From Streptomyces cellulosae (lineage in GTDB: Bacteria > Actinomycetota > Actinomycetes > Streptomycetales > Streptomycetaceae), in contig NZ_JOEV01000036.1 of the NCBI RefSeq assembly GCF_000721105.1, forward strand, positions 62,001 through 126,000: a DNA stretch of 64,000 nucleotides, given 5' to 3'. The position numbers were made by a program, and so were the translations under genes. The notes below the pieces were generated by a model. It saw only the letters and a program-made list of their open reading frames with translations. It was not told the DNA's origin and ran no database searches. Positions 62,586 through 64,000 of the stretch are shown here, in pieces. Numbering within the stretch: position 1 is the first letter of the stretch; every line of letters starts with the position of its first letter.

Positions 62586-63224
62586 TCACCTCTCCGCGTC
62601 GGCCAGGGGCGGCCCGGGCCGCGCCCCCTCCGGCCGGCCGCGTCTGCGGACGTGCCGGTGACCGTCGAGCGGGAAGACGGGCGGCGCCGCGGGCAACACC
62701 TCGTCGAAGGTGTATCCGCACTTGTCCGCGACCCGGCAGGAGGCGGTGTTGTCCACCTGGTGCAGCAGGTCGAGCCGCGCCACCTCGTCCGGGGGGAAGG
62801 TGTCGAACGCCCACTCCGTCAGCGCCCCGAGCGCCCGGGGCGTTACACCCCGGCCGCGGGCGTGGGCCGCCGCCCAGTAGCCGACCTCGGCCGACGCGCT
62901 GTCGGGGGCACCACACTTCAGGACGACGTGGCCGAGCAACCGTCCGTTCTCGCCCTGCTCCCGCCCGCCGTTGTCCCGGTCCCCGGTTGCGACCACCGCG
63001 AACGAGAACCGCTCCCCGATCGACCACAGCCGCCGCTGCTCCCGCACCCAGCGCAGGGCACTCGCCACGTCGTGCGGGCCGTCGCTCGTCCACCGCCGCA
63101 GCGCCTCGTCGCCACGGAACACGGCCACCAGGCCGGTGGCGTCCGCCGGTCTCCAGGGCCTGAGTTCGAGCGCGGGAGCACTGGGCGTGGCGGCGACTTC
63201 CAGTCGTACGGCGGTGATGTCCAT
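62586..63224 (-). CDS. GNAT-family N-acetyltransferase
   Basis: A 212-residue acetyltransferase. The N-terminal strand LELRPWRPADATGLVAVF, the acetyl-CoA loop ARGRGVTPRALGALTEWAFDTF and RLDLLHQVDNTASCRVADKCGY follow the RimJ/RimL-like order. The C-terminal 30 residues are Arg/Gly/Pro-rich. It transfers an acetyl group to an unknown amine or protein N-terminus. Confidence 0.88.
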   Translation of the reverse strand: MDITAVRLEVAATPSAPALELRPWRPADATGLVAVFRGDEALRRWTSDGPHDVASALRWVREQRRLWSIGERFSFAVVATGDRDNGGREQGENGRLLGHVVLKCGAPDSASAEVGYWAAAHARGRGVTPRALGALTEWAFDTFPPDEVARLDLLHQVDNTASCRVADKCGYTFDEVLPAAPPVFPLDGHRHVRRRGRPEGARPGPPLADAER

Positions 63225-63259
63225 GGCCGGAGCGTACGAGGGCCGGTGTGCGGGCCGGT

Positions 63260-64000
63260 TCAGGTCAGCAAGGAACCGGTGCCCTCGGGGGTGAAGCCGG
63301 CGAGGGCCTCGTCGATGCGGGCGAGGGTGTCGGGGTGCAGGTCGACGCGGGCGGCGGAGAGGTTCTCCGCGATGTGGGCCGGGGTGCGGCTGCCCGGGAT
63401 GGGGACCACGTGGTCGTCCTGGTGCAGCAGCCAGGCAAGGGCCAACTGGCCCGGGAGCAGGCCGAGATCGGCCGCGATGCCCCGCAGGGGCGCGTAACGG
63501 TCGTTGTTGGCCTTGAGGTTGGCCTCGTCGAAGCGGGAGATGTTGCGGCGGAAGTCGTTCTCGGCGAGGGCGTCCACCTGTCCGGCCAGGAACCCGCTGC
63601 CCAGAGGACTCCAGGCAACGATCCCGATGCCCAGGTCACGGGCGGCGGTGTGCAGGGCGGGGTCGACCGGCTGCCACATCGACCACTGCGTCTGCACCGC
63701 GGCGACGGGGTGGACGGCGTGGGCCCGGCGCAGCTGCTCGGCGGTGACGTTGGACAGACCCAGGTGGCGCACCAGTCCGTCCCGGATCAGGTCGGCGACC
63801 GCGCCGACCGTGTCCTCCAGGGGCACCTCCGGGTCGGGGAAGTGCGGGTAGTACAGGTCGATCACCTCGGTGCCCAGGTTGCGCAGCGACTGCTCGGCGT
63901 AGCCGCGGACGTACTTCGGCTCGGCGTTCACGGCGAGTTCGCCGAAGGAGTAGGAGACCGGGAAGCGGTGGGCCTCGGGGACGCGGAAGCCGAACTTGGT
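63260..64000 (-). CDS. Aldo/keto reductase (5' end outside window)
   Basis: The visible part encodes the C-terminal two thirds of a barrel-type oxidoreductase: TKFGFRVPEAHRF at the window edge, then YVRGYAEQSLRNLGTEVIDLYYPHFPD, HLGLSNVTAEQLRRAHAVHPVAAVQTQWSMW, IGIVAWSPLGSGFL and the NADP-site VPIPGSRTPAHIAENLSA. The catalytic Asp-Tyr pair would lie before the cut. It likely reduces small aldehydes or ketones with NADPH. Confidence 0.9.
   Translation of the reverse strand, partial: TKFGFRVPEAHRFPVSYSFGELAVNAEPKYVRGYAEQSLRNLGTEVIDLYYPHFPDPEVPLEDTVGAVADLIRDGLVRHLGLSNVTAEQLRRAHAVHPVAAVQTQWSMWQPVDPALHTAARDLGIGIVAWSPLGSGFLAGQVDALAENDFRRNISRFDEANLKANNDRYAPLRGIAADLGLLPGQLALAWLLHQDDHVVPIPGSRTPAHIAENLSAARVDLHPDTLARIDEALAGFTPEGTGSLLT

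Overview
The window is 64 kb of very GC-rich DNA with strong third-position G/C, frequent GTG starts, ATGA start/stop overlaps, Tat-exported proteins, a class F sortase, a whiE-type spore-pigment polyketide cluster and a CebR-type operator. Together these point to a Streptomyces chromosome, in an accessory, catabolism-rich part. No rRNA, tRNA, CRISPR array, intact insertion sequence or phage module was recognised.

Layout. (1) 1-10.3 kb: a catabolic island with a ribose-type ABC transporter (ATPase and permease), zinc alcohol dehydrogenase, ThuA-domain protein, SDR, acyl-CoA dehydrogenase, acyl-CoA ligase, histidine phosphatase, thiolase and a flavin/2Fe-2S reductase. This looks like import, oxidation and CoA-dependent breakdown of an unknown compound. 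(2) 10.3-15.4 kb: a MarR regulator divergent from a formamide/short-amide operon (AmiC-like receptor, FmdB-like zinc ribbon, formamidase, MetX-like hydrolase, DUF1097 membrane protein). (3) 15.4-16.1 kb: gene debris with a MaoC-like fragment. (4) 16.1-26 kb: an aromatic-polyketide FAD hydroxylase, a repeat surface protein broken by a frameshift, a class F sortase, then seven genes in whiE ORFI-VII order (SchA/CurD, cupin, KS-alpha, CLF, ACP, aromatase/cyclase, TcmI-type cyclase) and a convergent O-methyltransferase. (5) 26-35 kb: secreted beta-helix protein, two tandem malic/malolactic-type enzymes, AEC permease, FUSC membrane protein and LysR regulator, a probable malate-utilisation locus. 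(6) 35-44 kb: LysE exporter, DUF2071 protein, orphan FAD subunit, small secreted peptide, Tat-exported alpha/alpha-barrel protein, a TetR remnant, PAP2 phosphatase with a diacylglycerol-kinase-like lipid kinase, and a CE2 esterase behind a CebR operator. (7) 44-50 kb: lipoprotein, CDP-glycerol-type polymerase, TetR, secreted dipeptidase-like protein with an F5/8 domain, YceI protein. (8) 50-64 kb: MHS-type MFS transporter, FHA-like regulator, two small SH3-like secreted proteins, AhpD-like protein, a zinc-free ribosomal protein operon (L33, L31B, L36), AraC regulator, a G-rich tandem repeat, a STAND regulator, a PucR-like regulator, GNAT and a partial aldo/keto reductase.

All functional calls rest on motifs and family resemblance read from the sequence; no database search was run. 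Convergent and serial gene ends are often marked by near-perfect hairpins, listed as terminators. The most informative observations are the rearranged spore-pigment neighbourhood with a Glu-type chain length factor, the frameshifted HTGGGAL repeat protein next to the sortase, the CebR operator in front of a CE2 esterase, the malate locus, and several gene remnants.
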